In this document: positions 9,073-16,890 of the stretch, one piece after another
Numbering within the stretch: the first letter of the stretch is position 1
Layout: each line of letters begins with the position of its first letter
Source: an uncultured Alphaproteobacteria bacterium
Lineage (GTDB): Bacteria > Pseudomonadota > Alphaproteobacteria > RF32 > CAG-239
DNA length: 64,000 bases
Assembly (NCBI GenBank): GCA_934271715.1
Contig: CAKQRZ010000011.1
Span: 1-64,000, forward strand
Reading direction: 5' to 3'
The notes under the pieces: model-generated
What the model was told of the DNA's origin: nothing
What the model saw: the letters and a program-made list of their open reading frames with translations, nothing else
Databases searched by the model: none
Translations under genes and position numbers: made by a program

Positions 9073-9216
9073 ATGTATCAAATCAAAGTAAATGGAGTCT
9101 TGATGCCGACAATTTATTATTCACTGCATGAAGCTATTGCTGCGGTGGAGCATGAAAAATCTCGCGGTTGTGCGGTAATATGTGACATTATACCGTTAGA
9201 CTCAATATCAAACTAA
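9073..9216 (+). CDS. Small 47-residue protein of unknown function
   Basis: An ATG preceded by AAGGAGAAAATATC opens a 47-codon frame ending TAA at 9214-9216 (starts MYQIKVNGVLMP). The next gene has an almost identical translation leader (AAAGGAAAATATC). The protein is short, has two cysteines, and no family is recognised. It appears to be the first gene of the small DUF3768 cluster. Confidence 0.6.
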   Translation: MYQIKVNGVLMPTIYYSLHEAIAAVEHEKSRGCAVICDIIPLDSISN

Positions 9217-9248
9217 TCAATCATCTTAAATACTGAAAGGAAAATATC

Positions 9249-9521
9249 ATGCAGAAACAATTTGAACAATACTTACAATCAAAGAATTATAGTGCAACAA
9301 CAGCTATTGATTATCCGGCACGTTTAGAAAGACTTTGCAGAAAAGAGAAGTTTAGTTATGAACATCTGGCACAAAATTTGAATGAAATTATGCCTCAATA
9401 TGAAAAGACCGGTAAGAAGTCAAGCTATGGCAAACGCTCACATAGTAGTGTAATAAATGCTTTACGTCGTTTTGCTGAATTCTTATCAGAAGCCAACATA
9501 AAATTTGAAGGAGCCAACTAA
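9249..9521 (+). CDS. Stand-alone core-binding (SAM-like) domain protein, tyrosine-recombinase type
   Basis: 90 residues. The pattern FEQYLQSKNYSATTAIDY ... HSSVINALRRFAEFL resembles the N-terminal DNA-binding domain of phage integrases. The catalytic domain is absent; the frame ends in TAA overlapping the ATG of the DUF3768 gene (TAATG). It may be an integrase relic or an independent DNA-binding protein. Clear Shine-Dalgarno. The 413-residue protein at 13979 starts with a similar-looking region. Confidence 0.55.
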   Translation: MQKQFEQYLQSKNYSATTAIDYPARLERLCRKEKFSYEHLAQNLNEIMPQYEKTGKKSSYGKRSHSSVINALRRFAEFLSEANIKFEGAN

Positions 9522-9838
9522 TGAATGATATAGCAACTTTAAATGACACTTTTCGCAAAACATTTACCGGTGGTCAGGTGCTCTTGACTGCCGGTATTGA
9601 TTCCATGAGTTCAGAAGATAAGGCCAATATTGTATCACTTGTTCAGAATTTTGATAATTTCACACCAGATAACAATCCATATTCTGAAAATGATTTTGGA
9701 AGTTTCGACTATAAAGATGAAAAAATCTTATGGAAAATAGACTATTATGACCTCAATAATCAATATATGTCAGAAAATCCTGCTAATCCTGATATAACCA
9801 ATAGAGTTTTGACAATTATGTTGGCAGAAGAATATTAA
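9521..9838 (+). CDS. DUF3768 family protein
   Basis: 105 residues matching the DUF3768 pattern over nearly its whole length: LNDTFRKTFTGGQVLLTAGI, FDNFTPDNNPYSENDFGSF, KILWKIDYYD and the end VLTIMLAEEY. This family is common on alphaproteobacterial plasmids and integrative elements; its biochemical role is unknown. Translation is coupled to the upstream gene through TAATG. Confidence 0.85.
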   Translation: MNDIATLNDTFRKTFTGGQVLLTAGIDSMSSEDKANIVSLVQNFDNFTPDNNPYSENDFGSFDYKDEKILWKIDYYDLNNQYMSENPANPDITNRVLTIMLAEEY

Positions 9839-9863
9839 ACACAAACACCAAAGCTCGTTTTTT

Positions 9864-9934
9864 GGCCCTATACGCATAGATTTAATTTTTACTATAAACT
9901 AACCAGTAATAATGAATCTTGATTGCATAGGGCC
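9864..9934. repeat. Inverted repeat after the DUF3768 gene
   Basis: GGCCCTAT (9864-9871) is inverted at ATAGGGCC (9927-9934), with flanking GCA/TGC also matching. The 55-base AT-rich interior could form a long hairpin. It sits between the convergent DUF3768 gene and the gene at 10016. Confidence 0.5.
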
Positions 9935-10015
9935 ATTTATTAAGACCATACCAACATTATATAATTTTTACATATTCACAATGAGTTATAACTATGAAAG
10001 TAATAGCAGTAGCAT

Positions 10016-10531
10016 TTATGACTTGCTTATGCTTTTTTTGTGATTTTTTGCATCTATTATATTGTGTAATAAAGTGTTTATGTAGCAATATTGAGTTAAG
10101 AACATATCATTAATACATTTTATCATTTCAGCATTATAGTTATTTTTATCAATTATAAAGTTTTGTTTAATGGCATGTATTGTTATCTTTCCTGTAGTAA
10201 TAAGAGGTTCTAGAATTTGTAAATCTTCATCATCTTGGAAAATGTCATAATAATTATTACAAACAATATGAGTTCTCTCTTTTTGTGTGTTTATAAATGA
10301 TAATATATTAAATAATGATTTCTTTGAATCTATTCTATAACGAGAAACTATATTATAAATTTGGATAATCCCGAGATTTTTATCGCTACAATAGTTAACT
10401 AAAACATCAATATTTTTTTTATTTTTTCTATTTTTTCTTTCTGTACAATAAATTACAGCTTTTTCTTTTATATTAGCTTGGTTAGAATCATTATAAATAC
10501 ATTCTTCAAGCCATTTTTTTAATTTTTTCAT
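10016..10531 (-). CDS. Serine-recombinase-like domain protein lacking the catalytic serine
   Basis: 171 residues. Residues 24-160 follow the fold pattern of the catalytic domain of the large serine recombinase encoded at 4675: AVIYCTERKN where the active enzyme has AVIFARVSTK, then LVNYCSDKNLGI, IYNIVSRYRID and LFNILSFINTQK matching the successive strands and helices. The serine of the ARVS motif is missing. The protein stops before any recombinase or zinc domain. AAAGGAAAAG supports the start. Possibly an inactive paralogue or a regulator. The relationship rests on by-eye alignment. Confidence 0.5.
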   Translation of the reverse strand: MKKLKKWLEECIYNDSNQANIKEKAVIYCTERKNRKNKKNIDVLVNYCSDKNLGIIQIYNIVSRYRIDSKKSLFNILSFINTQKERTHIVCNNYYDIFQDDEDLQILEPLITTGKITIHAIKQNFIIDKNNYNAEMIKCINDMFLTQYCYINTLLHNIIDAKNHKKSISKS

Positions 10532-10902
10532 TTTCTTTTCCTTTTTTTATAAAATTTATTAATTTACTACCAGACACAAACTTTTTTGCTCTGATGTTAT
10601 TGATATGTCGTGATTCTTATTGAATGTAAAACCGTTAATGAAAAAATTTTAAATTATTTTCCATTACTAATTTGAGGCACACTTCTTTTCCCTTTGGAAA
10701 GGAAGTCTCGTTTTTTGACCGCAGGACTCAGTATTTATTTTTGGTATAGGTTTACTTAGAAAAAATGAATCCGCTAGTCCGGTGGCTGTTTATTGAGTCA
10801 TAAACAGTATTTTTTGCAGATAGCTAAGCTGAAAAGACAAACATCTGCGGATAAAAAGCATATATAATATTTTGGTAAAACATTCTAATACTTGGTACTT
10901 TA
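10532..10902. other. 371-base gene-free stretch with two plus-strand terminator-like hairpins
   Basis: No convincing protein gene. Two plus-strand intrinsic terminator shapes are present. CTTCTTTTCC/GGAAAGGAAG (10682-10705) is followed by TTTTTT at 10711. CTGTTTA/TAAACAG (10786-10807) is followed by TATTTTTT. Both neighbouring genes run on the minus strand, so these hairpins would terminate unannotated plus-strand transcripts; GACTCA (10725) could also pair with TGAGTC (10794). Small RNAs are possible. Confidence 0.4.
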
Positions 10903-11457
10903 TTACTTTATACCAAGATAGAATAAGTCAGATGAATCAAAGATAACACTACTATCATAATGACCATTACGTATATTTACCTTAATTTCTTTCAAGCAAT
11001 AGAAGTCAGTATTTATAACTGAATCTAATAACGTATGTATATCATCTGCTGTAATATGCTGTAAATCTAAGCAATAATCAGACATTTCGCTTATAGTCCT
11101 AATAGTCTTCTTAATAGCATTATAAAGCATATCATCAGTAAAAGACAGTTGATTAAATAAGACATTAAAATGCCAATATATGCCACAACCTTTTTCAGCT
11201 GTCACAATAAATGGCAGATGATGCTTATTCCAATGATTCTTAATAAGACTTTTTTCAAATACTTTCATAATCAGTCGCAATCTGCTTTTTGCATAGTCTA
11301 AATTTATCGTTTCCCAATGCTCTGGCAATCTAACTACTAAATAATGTGTTGGCATATATGTCGTATTAATGAAATTCACATACTCTCGCCTTACCAGCTC
11401 AGACATATCATGCTTTGGCATACTTGCTGATTGCTTGTGTCTTAATAGATTAGTCAT
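10903..11457 (-). CDS. Hypothetical protein, possibly replication-initiator-like
   Basis: 184 residues, no membrane segment. The run YLVVRLPEHW ... RLIMKVFEKSL ... IVTAEKGCGIYWHFNVLF looks like the start of rolling-circle replication or relaxase-type HUH proteins, in which a strand carrying H-hydrophobic-H follows a Glu-rich segment; here only one histidine (WHFN) is present and no catalytic tyrosine motif stands out. It could therefore be a degenerate initiator or an unrelated protein. Shine-Dalgarno is weak. Isolated minus-strand gene in the island. Confidence 0.4.
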   Translation of the reverse strand: MTNLLRHKQSASMPKHDMSELVRREYVNFINTTYMPTHYLVVRLPEHWETINLDYAKSRLRLIMKVFEKSLIKNHWNKHHLPFIVTAEKGCGIYWHFNVLFNQLSFTDDMLYNAIKKTIRTISEMSDYCLDLQHITADDIHTLLDSVINTDFYCLKEIKVNIRNGHYDSSVIFDSSDLFYLGIK

Positions 11458-11830
11458 TGCTCTTACTTTCTTATTTATATTTACTTATTTTTGAGTATAG
11501 TTATCACAAAAGCATCAATTTAATGATGCTTATGGAAAAAGCTAATTTCTTAGCCTAAATACGTTATTGTTGAGACATCAAATCTCACGTATTTATGTTT
11601 CTTAGAACACAAATTTTCAGGATTTTTGATTGAAAAAACTTCCAAATAGTAAATTTTAAGCAAAAAAACGGTTTTACAATCTTATAATTTCATGACAATG
11701 TAGTAATATAAAAAGTTATAACATATTGTAAATAAGTAATAAGATGCGATTAAATGACATAAGAGTCAGTTAATGGAATAGAAAAAGAGAGACTACCGGA
11801 GCAATCTCTCTTAATTTTTGGACTTACAAC
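11458..11830. other. 373-base gene-free stretch
   Basis: AT-rich. It contains a small hairpin AGCATCA/TGATGCT (11511-11530) near the start of the upstream gene and the methyltransferase terminator at 11785-11812. No open frame of interest. Confidence 0.5.
11785..11812 (-). terminator. Intrinsic terminator of the DNA methyltransferase gene
   Basis: AAGAGAGA and TCTCTCTT form a stem with a 12-base loop. On the minus strand it is followed by TTTTTC, directly after the stop of the methyltransferase. Confidence 0.75.
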
Positions 11831-13834
11831 TTATTTTTCTGCTTTAGTTGTTTCGCCTGCTTGCGGATCATTATCATTTGCCGGAGTAGGTAACGGTATC
11901 GTGCTAACCAAATTGAGCAAGAATTTCGGACACACGTGCTCGCCTAATACCTCGCGAATAAATCTTTCATCAGGACCGATAAGCATACTATTTTCAAAAG
12001 TTAAACCGTCAAAATCTTCGTCCGATGTTCCTTTTGCAATTAATGGCTCTAAAAAGTCATCTTCTAGGCCAATAAGTTTCAGAATTTCGGCAATGGACAA
12101 CACTCGGCTGTCAGAATAGGTACCATCGCTTAACGGACGCCCGAAATGCACTCCATATACATCACCGATTCCACCGCTGCCGCTTTCAATCACTTTGCAC
12201 GGATATGCAGGATCAAGTCTCTTATAGCTTGCAGAAAATTGCGCGCCTGCCTGTGAAGCATCTTTGTTTTTCGGTTGATAAGCTTTGCTGTTATCCCATG
12301 CTGACCAACCTGTTGGTGTGTGCTTTAAGAACTCAATCTCATGAGCAGTTAAAGGCAAGGCATAGTGCCATTTGTTATCAGTATCAACCTCTCCGGCTTC
12401 AAGCGATAACATCATACCAATAGTTTCATATATGGTCGGACGGAATTTGTACTTTTTAGGGAACTTCCAAAATCCTAATTCCTTCTTACAAGCTAAGATT
12501 ATTGAACGTTTTCTGTCTTCCGCAGTTTCATAGTCAGCTGCCGACAAAATGCCTACCGTTGAATTATATCCGAGCCTTTCTAACTCATCTAAAATATAAC
12601 CACCGATAGTTTTATCTCCGAGAATACTTAAAGCAAATTCCGGTCTGCTTTCCAGCCATTGAGGCACATTTTCAAAGGTAATGTAGTCAGGCATTGTTTC
12701 TTCAATAAAATCCAAAGAAGATTTAAATAATGCTGCTCTTTCACCTTTGCCTTTGCTTGCCGCTGTATTAAAATTTGAGGCATCTTGGCATGGACATGAT
12801 ATAAAGCAAATCTTATTATTATGGGCTTTATGTTCTGCTACAACTTTGTTAAACACATCATCATCGTTAATGCTACCTTCAATTACATGACAATTCGGAT
12901 ATAATCTTTGATGAGCCTTAGCGCGACGTCCTTTCCACTCATTAGCTACCGTGACACGAATTTTCGTATGTTTCTCAAGTAAGCTTGTTCCGCATCCGAT
13001 ATTTGCAAACAATGAAGTTGCACCTATTTCCTCTGTCAGTTCTAACTTTTTGAACTCAGTTTCAAAATCATCTTCAATTGCATGCCAACGCTTCATATTT
13101 GATGGCAATGGATCCGGCAAATTGTTCGCTTTTTTCTTAATTAACGGGGATAAAGCTAATTTACGAGTCAACTCTTCACCGGTTTCAAAAGCATATTTGA
13201 TTGCCTGCCAAATATATTTCAACTCCAAGCGCTGAAAGTCACGGATTTGACGGGCTCCTAAACGAGGATAACGTTGTTTAATAACGTCAGCCTTAGTAAT
13301 TTTGCCGTCTTTTTCACGACGTTTTGAGTCTTTTTTGAGGCCATATTGCTTTTTTATGCTTAACAAATCCTGTCCAATCATAAACTCAGCCAATAATTGA
13401 TGTGCACGCGTCATCTGAATCTTATTGTATTCCTTCGCATGCTCTTCATCAGAAACCGGTGTTGCTTTTAATGTTAAGAGTTGGAGTTTAAGAGATGCCT
13501 CAACCGAAGAGAGCAGAGCAGACATTTCATTAGGGTCTGTTGGCAAATCATCAAAATTGTCATTTGCGTGACTTTCCTTCAATTTTTCCAATTCTTCATC
13601 TGAAAGTTTTCCTTTTTCAAAAATTTCATCTAAAGACAAATTTTTGATACATTCAGGCAATTCATAATTTGTATCAACCTTTTCAACCGGTTGTCTAACA
13701 ACTTCTTCCCTCAAAGCAACACTGCCTTGACTTAAAAATTGTTGTCTTTTTCTTAAAACGGTTTGAAGAGCACTCCCTGCACTTGCCAAATCGTTGTTAG
13801 AAACATTGTTTATAATATCATTTAAATTTTTCAT
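11831..13834 (-). CDS. C5-cytosine DNA methyltransferase with long N-terminal extension
   Basis: 667 residues. The catalytic part starts near residue 270: motif I SLFANIGCGTSLLE, motif IV CPCQDASNF with the nucleophile Cys349, motif VI FENVPQW (388-394), and C-terminal motifs around RVLSIAEILKLIG. The first 250 residues are an acidic helical region followed by a possible helical DNA-binding segment (LGARQIRDFQRLEL), not part of a minimal Dcm-type enzyme. No restriction endonuclease gene is adjacent, so it is probably an orphan modification enzyme, as is common on phage and integrative elements for anti-restriction or regulation. AAAGGAAT precedes the ATG. Target sequence cannot be predicted. 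Confidence 0.85.
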   Translation of the reverse strand: MKNLNDIINNVSNNDLASAGSALQTVLRKRQQFLSQGSVALREEVVRQPVEKVDTNYELPECIKNLSLDEIFEKGKLSDEELEKLKESHANDNFDDLPTDPNEMSALLSSVEASLKLQLLTLKATPVSDEEHAKEYNKIQMTRAHQLLAEFMIGQDLLSIKKQYGLKKDSKRREKDGKITKADVIKQRYPRLGARQIRDFQRLELKYIWQAIKYAFETGEELTRKLALSPLIKKKANNLPDPLPSNMKRWHAIEDDFETEFKKLELTEEIGATSLFANIGCGTSLLEKHTKIRVTVANEWKGRRAKAHQRLYPNCHVIEGSINDDDVFNKVVAEHKAHNNKICFISCPCQDASNFNTAASKGKGERAALFKSSLDFIEETMPDYITFENVPQWLESRPEFALSILGDKTIGGYILDELERLGYNSTVGILSAADYETAEDRKRSIILACKKELGFWKFPKKYKFRPTIYETIGMMLSLEAGEVDTDNKWHYALPLTAHEIEFLKHTPTGWSAWDNSKAYQPKNKDASQAGAQFSASYKRLDPAYPCKVIESGSGGIGDVYGVHFGRPLSDGTYSDSRVLSIAEILKLIGLEDDFLEPLIAKGTSDEDFDGLTFENSMLIGPDERFIREVLGEHVCPKFLLNLVSTIPLPTPANDNDPQAGETTKAEK

Positions 13835-13978
13835 TTTATTATTCCTTTACTATTTAAATTCTGTAACTCCAAGGTCATCGCCTCGTTACAAGTAAAGAAT
13901 AACAAAATAGCTTTTTGCTTAGAATATAATGTTATTGAAGTAGCCGTGTTTTTATATTATCTTATTGATTTATAGTTG

Positions 13979-15220
13979 TTATTTTGTATATGTAATTTTT
14001 CTGAATATAGGATGTTTTTTTAAAAATCTTACTTCTGGCATGTAATATTTTGTTTTGTAATCGGTGTAATCAATATATGAAATAGATAAAATTTCTCTAT
14101 CTTTTTTTCTAATACCCCATATATGCTCAAAAAATGCTGTTTTACCGATACCAATTGTTTCTATAGCTTTTTTTCTGTTGCACCAGTGTTTATATCCTTC
14201 TTTTGTATAGTCAACTTCCTTATAATGTTGACAATGATGATGTTTTTCCAGGTAATTATTGATATTATCTGTATTGTAATATGTCCGAAGTTCGGTTTCA
14301 TATTCAATAATTACATCCTGCTTTGTTGTTGCTTTAGTGATTTGCACACCAAGTTTATAATCCTTATCATCATATTTAGCAGTTTTATTGGTAGGTAAAG
14401 ATATTTTTTCTAATAATTTACTGACTGTTGCAGGGGTTAGGCAAAAAATTTCACTTAAATCACGTTTTGTTAAGGTGAAATTTATATCAAGTCTTTGTGC
14501 TTCATTTGTTGCTTCTATTTTTAGCGGATTATATCCCGAAATTTGTTGTATAATTTTATAATGTCCATCAATCGTCTTATTAGGATTCTTTGTTTTAATA
14601 GTATTGAAATTTGAAGATAATTTTGCAAAATATGGATTGGTTGGTTTATATTGATGTAGAAACATATAGTATTTAGACAAAGCAAGCTTTTCCATTGTAG
14701 GGTTCTTTTCATACTTGATATAAATAGCTAGTTTTTTTCTATTATTTGCTTCAATCTCAAAAAATCTATTATTAAATAGCATTTCTAACTTTAAAACATC
14801 AATATTCATTGAATTATATTTAATATTATATCCATAAAGAATATAAGATAAATATTTTAAGCAATCATATAATTTATAAAGTGTTGTTTCATAAACAACA
14901 GGGCTGTCTTTAATAAATATTTTTACTACCGGTTCATAATGATATGTGTTTTTTTGTTCCGGATATATAAATTTCAAAATTTCATCAAAATAATCTAAAG
15001 CATACCAAATTGTTACTCGATCCAATTTGTATTCCCGATTAGCAAATTCGAAATAGCGAGCCAACAACGGCATAATACTTTCAGAGTATTGTTGCCAATC
15101 TTGACTGATACCAAAATTCTTATTAAATATTTTTTGCACTAAGCCGTAATATCTGTATGCAGTCGATTTACTAAAATGCTCTTGCAACCATTTCTTAAAA
15201 TCTGATTTGATGTCACTCAT
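13979..15220 (-). CDS. Unrecognised 413-residue protein with an integrase-like N-terminus and a possible HTH
   Basis: AAGGAG eight bases upstream selects the ATG at 15220 over an earlier TTG. Residues 4-90 (FKKWLQEHFSKSTAYRYYG ... VTIWYALDYFDEILKF) resemble the core-binding SAM-like domain of tyrosine recombinases. Around residues 250-275 the segment TKRDLSEIFCLTPATVSKLL fits a helix-turn-helix. The conserved R...HxxR...Y of a tyrosine recombinase is not evident. No membrane segment. Strongly AT-rich, last gene of the island before the tRNA. It may be a DNA-binding element protein; function unknown. Confidence 0.55.
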   Translation of the reverse strand: MSDIKSDFKKWLQEHFSKSTAYRYYGLVQKIFNKNFGISQDWQQYSESIMPLLARYFEFANREYKLDRVTIWYALDYFDEILKFIYPEQKNTYHYEPVVKIFIKDSPVVYETTLYKLYDCLKYLSYILYGYNIKYNSMNIDVLKLEMLFNNRFFEIEANNRKKLAIYIKYEKNPTMEKLALSKYYMFLHQYKPTNPYFAKLSSNFNTIKTKNPNKTIDGHYKIIQQISGYNPLKIEATNEAQRLDINFTLTKRDLSEIFCLTPATVSKLLEKISLPTNKTAKYDDKDYKLGVQITKATTKQDVIIEYETELRTYYNTDNINNYLEKHHHCQHYKEVDYTKEGYKHWCNRKKAIETIGIGKTAFFEHIWGIRKKDREILSISYIDYTDYKTKYYMPEVRFLKKHPIFRKITYTK

Positions 15221-15607
15221 TGGCAAAACTCCTTTTATTTATTTTATGCTGTTTTAAGAAAGAGTAAAACCATTTTTATTTGTTTTTTTTAGACTTACAT
15301 TTTTGAAAAACACAAGTCTAGTCTACTGGAAAAGGCACTAGCTACATTTACATATGCGCGTAATGAAGGCCCCAAAAACCAGATTAATACACAACACAGT
15401 AAAAATTATTACATAAACCAAGTCAAATGCGTACCAACAACTTTGGCGGGACTCCAACTGCTTAAATGCCTGATTTTATTGCATTGTTGCTATAAAGAGT
15501 TCGTAAAATTTCCCAAAACTCGCATTTTTAAAAATACAACATTCGAACTCGGTTAAGCGCTTGATTTAAAAAGAAAAAACAGCCATTTTGCAGGCTGTTG
15601 TTTGTAT
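15221..15607. other. Gene-free island/core boundary
   Basis: 387 bases between the last AT-rich island gene and tRNA-Glu. It holds an imperfect inverted repeat around 15290-15318 (AGACTT ... AAGTCT) and the tRNA terminator at 15578-15599. No protein gene seen. If the island integrated here, an attachment remnant would be expected in this stretch, but I find no exact repeat of the tRNA 3' end. Confidence 0.5.
15578..15599 (-). terminator. Intrinsic terminator of tRNA-Glu
   Basis: AACAGCC/GGCTGTT with an 8-base loop; on the minus strand it is followed by TTTTTTCTTTTT. Confidence 0.8.
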
Positions 15608-15682
15608 TGGTGATCCCAACGGGACTCGAACCCATATTGCCACCGTGAAAGGGTGATGTCCTAACCATTAGACGATGGGACC
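15608..15682 (-). tRNA. tRNA-Glu (anticodon TTC), CCA encoded
   Basis: A 75-base cloverleaf on the minus strand. The acceptor GGTCCCA pairs with TGGGATC (one G-U), followed by discriminator A and an encoded CCA. The anticodon loop CTTTCAC gives TTC. The T arm has GGTTCGAGTCC. Its own promoter and terminator flank it. It marks the change from the AT-rich island to the housekeeping region. Confidence 0.95.
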
Positions 15683-15700
15683 ACGTTAAGAACAAGCGTA

Positions 15701-15729
15701 TATATACTTGGATTTTTCGCTAAGGTCAA
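15701..15729 (-). promoter_or_regulatory. Sigma-70 promoter of tRNA-Glu
   Basis: On the minus strand, TTGACC (15729-15724), a 17-base spacer, and TATATA (15706-15701) end 18 bases before the tRNA 5' end. Confidence 0.75.
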
Positions 15730-15758
15730 GAACTTTTTTACATAAAATCAAATTTTTT

Positions 15759-16889
15759 TTAATTTTCGGCTTTTTTATTTACATCTCTTACCAAATCGCC
15801 TAAACGAACCAAACGGATTCTGCGTTCCGGCAATTCTTTCATCCAATCGCGCAGAGCTAAATATGTTTGTGAGCGCGGATGGCCTATCGCTACGGCATAA
15901 CCTCGCATGTGAGCGATTTTTTCGGTTTGGCGGAGCTGTCCCATAATATAATTATAGTCGTTTTCGTTATCCAAAAATACATCTCGGGCAATATACGGCA
16001 CGCCGTATTCAGCTGCAACTTTAGCTCCGACAGATTTAGCTGTAGTTTTAGAATCCAAAAAGAACAGATTGCGGTCTTTCAAAATCTGCATAACATAGCC
16101 AAGGCTTTTTTCATCTTCGGTAAACAGACTGCCCATGTGGTTGTTTATGCCTTTCATGCCTAAGCCTTTGTAACGGTCAAGCATTTGCACAAAATCATTT
16201 TTGATTTCATCTTCCTGCATATCCGGCGACAAGGTAACCGGCGCTAAATCAGCTTTGGCATGCGGCATCATCGGCACATGCAGCATAACTTCAAAGCCTT
16301 TTTCTTTAGCCTCTTTTACCTGTTTGCGGTTAGCGGCGCCGTAAGTCAAAAAAGACGCGGTAATCGGCTTTTCCAAGCTTAAAATATCGCGTGTATGCGG
16401 AACGCTTACGCCCATATCGTCAATTACAACCGCCACCATTACCGGACCTCCGGCGATTGCTTTAAACGGCTGCTTTGCCTGCTGAACAGAGCTTACTTTT
16501 TCAGTTTTTTTTTCTGCCTGAACTGCGGACCGGTCAGCAGGTTCAGCGGCTGTGTTTTCAGCCGCTTTGTCTTCGGCTTTTTGCGGCTGCTGCTCTTTTT
16601 CGGCTGCAGCAGCATTTTCTTCGGACTGCCGGATAATGGTTTTCAAAAGCGAATCTGTCATCTGCGATTTCAAATTATCCAAGTCGGTCAGCATGTTTTT
16701 AATAGAATTATCTTCAAAAACAAAAGGTTCTACTTTGACTTCACGCGCCGGAACTTCCAGCTCCATGGTCGCCAGCTTAAAGTTTTCCGGATTCGGGCGG
16801 ACGATATCGTAAAAAACTATCAGTCCTTCTATGCCTACGATAACAGCCAAAATCAGGGCTACAATCCAAATACGTCTGAGTTTTTTCAT
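15759..16889 (-). CDS. Divergent polysaccharide deacetylase (YibQ-like), membrane-anchored
   Basis: 376 residues. An N-terminal membrane anchor at about 7-27 is followed by a Glu/Ala/Gln-rich linker (about 90-150) and then a divergent polysaccharide deacetylase domain: VAVVIDDMGV, HVPMMPHAK, GINNHMGSLFTED, FFLDSKTT and AIGHPR. These proteins are periplasmic; the family is thought to act on envelope polysaccharides, but the substrate is not established. The ATG follows the lysS stop by one base, so the pair is co-transcribed and coupled. Confidence 0.85.
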   Translation of the reverse strand: MKKLRRIWIVALILAVIVGIEGLIVFYDIVRPNPENFKLATMELEVPAREVKVEPFVFEDNSIKNMLTDLDNLKSQMTDSLLKTIIRQSEENAAAAEKEQQPQKAEDKAAENTAAEPADRSAVQAEKKTEKVSSVQQAKQPFKAIAGGPVMVAVVIDDMGVSVPHTRDILSLEKPITASFLTYGAANRKQVKEAKEKGFEVMLHVPMMPHAKADLAPVTLSPDMQEDEIKNDFVQMLDRYKGLGMKGINNHMGSLFTEDEKSLGYVMQILKDRNLFFLDSKTTAKSVGAKVAAEYGVPYIARDVFLDNENDYNYIMGQLRQTEKIAHMRGYAVAIGHPRSQTYLALRDWMKELPERRIRLVRLGDLVRDVNKKAEN

Positions 16890-16890
16890 T

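Noticed and set aside
15446..15458. GCGGGACTCCAAC resembling the tRNA-Glu T-arm region, a possible att remnant
   Set aside because: Only about 11 of 13 bases match and no second copy bounds the island.
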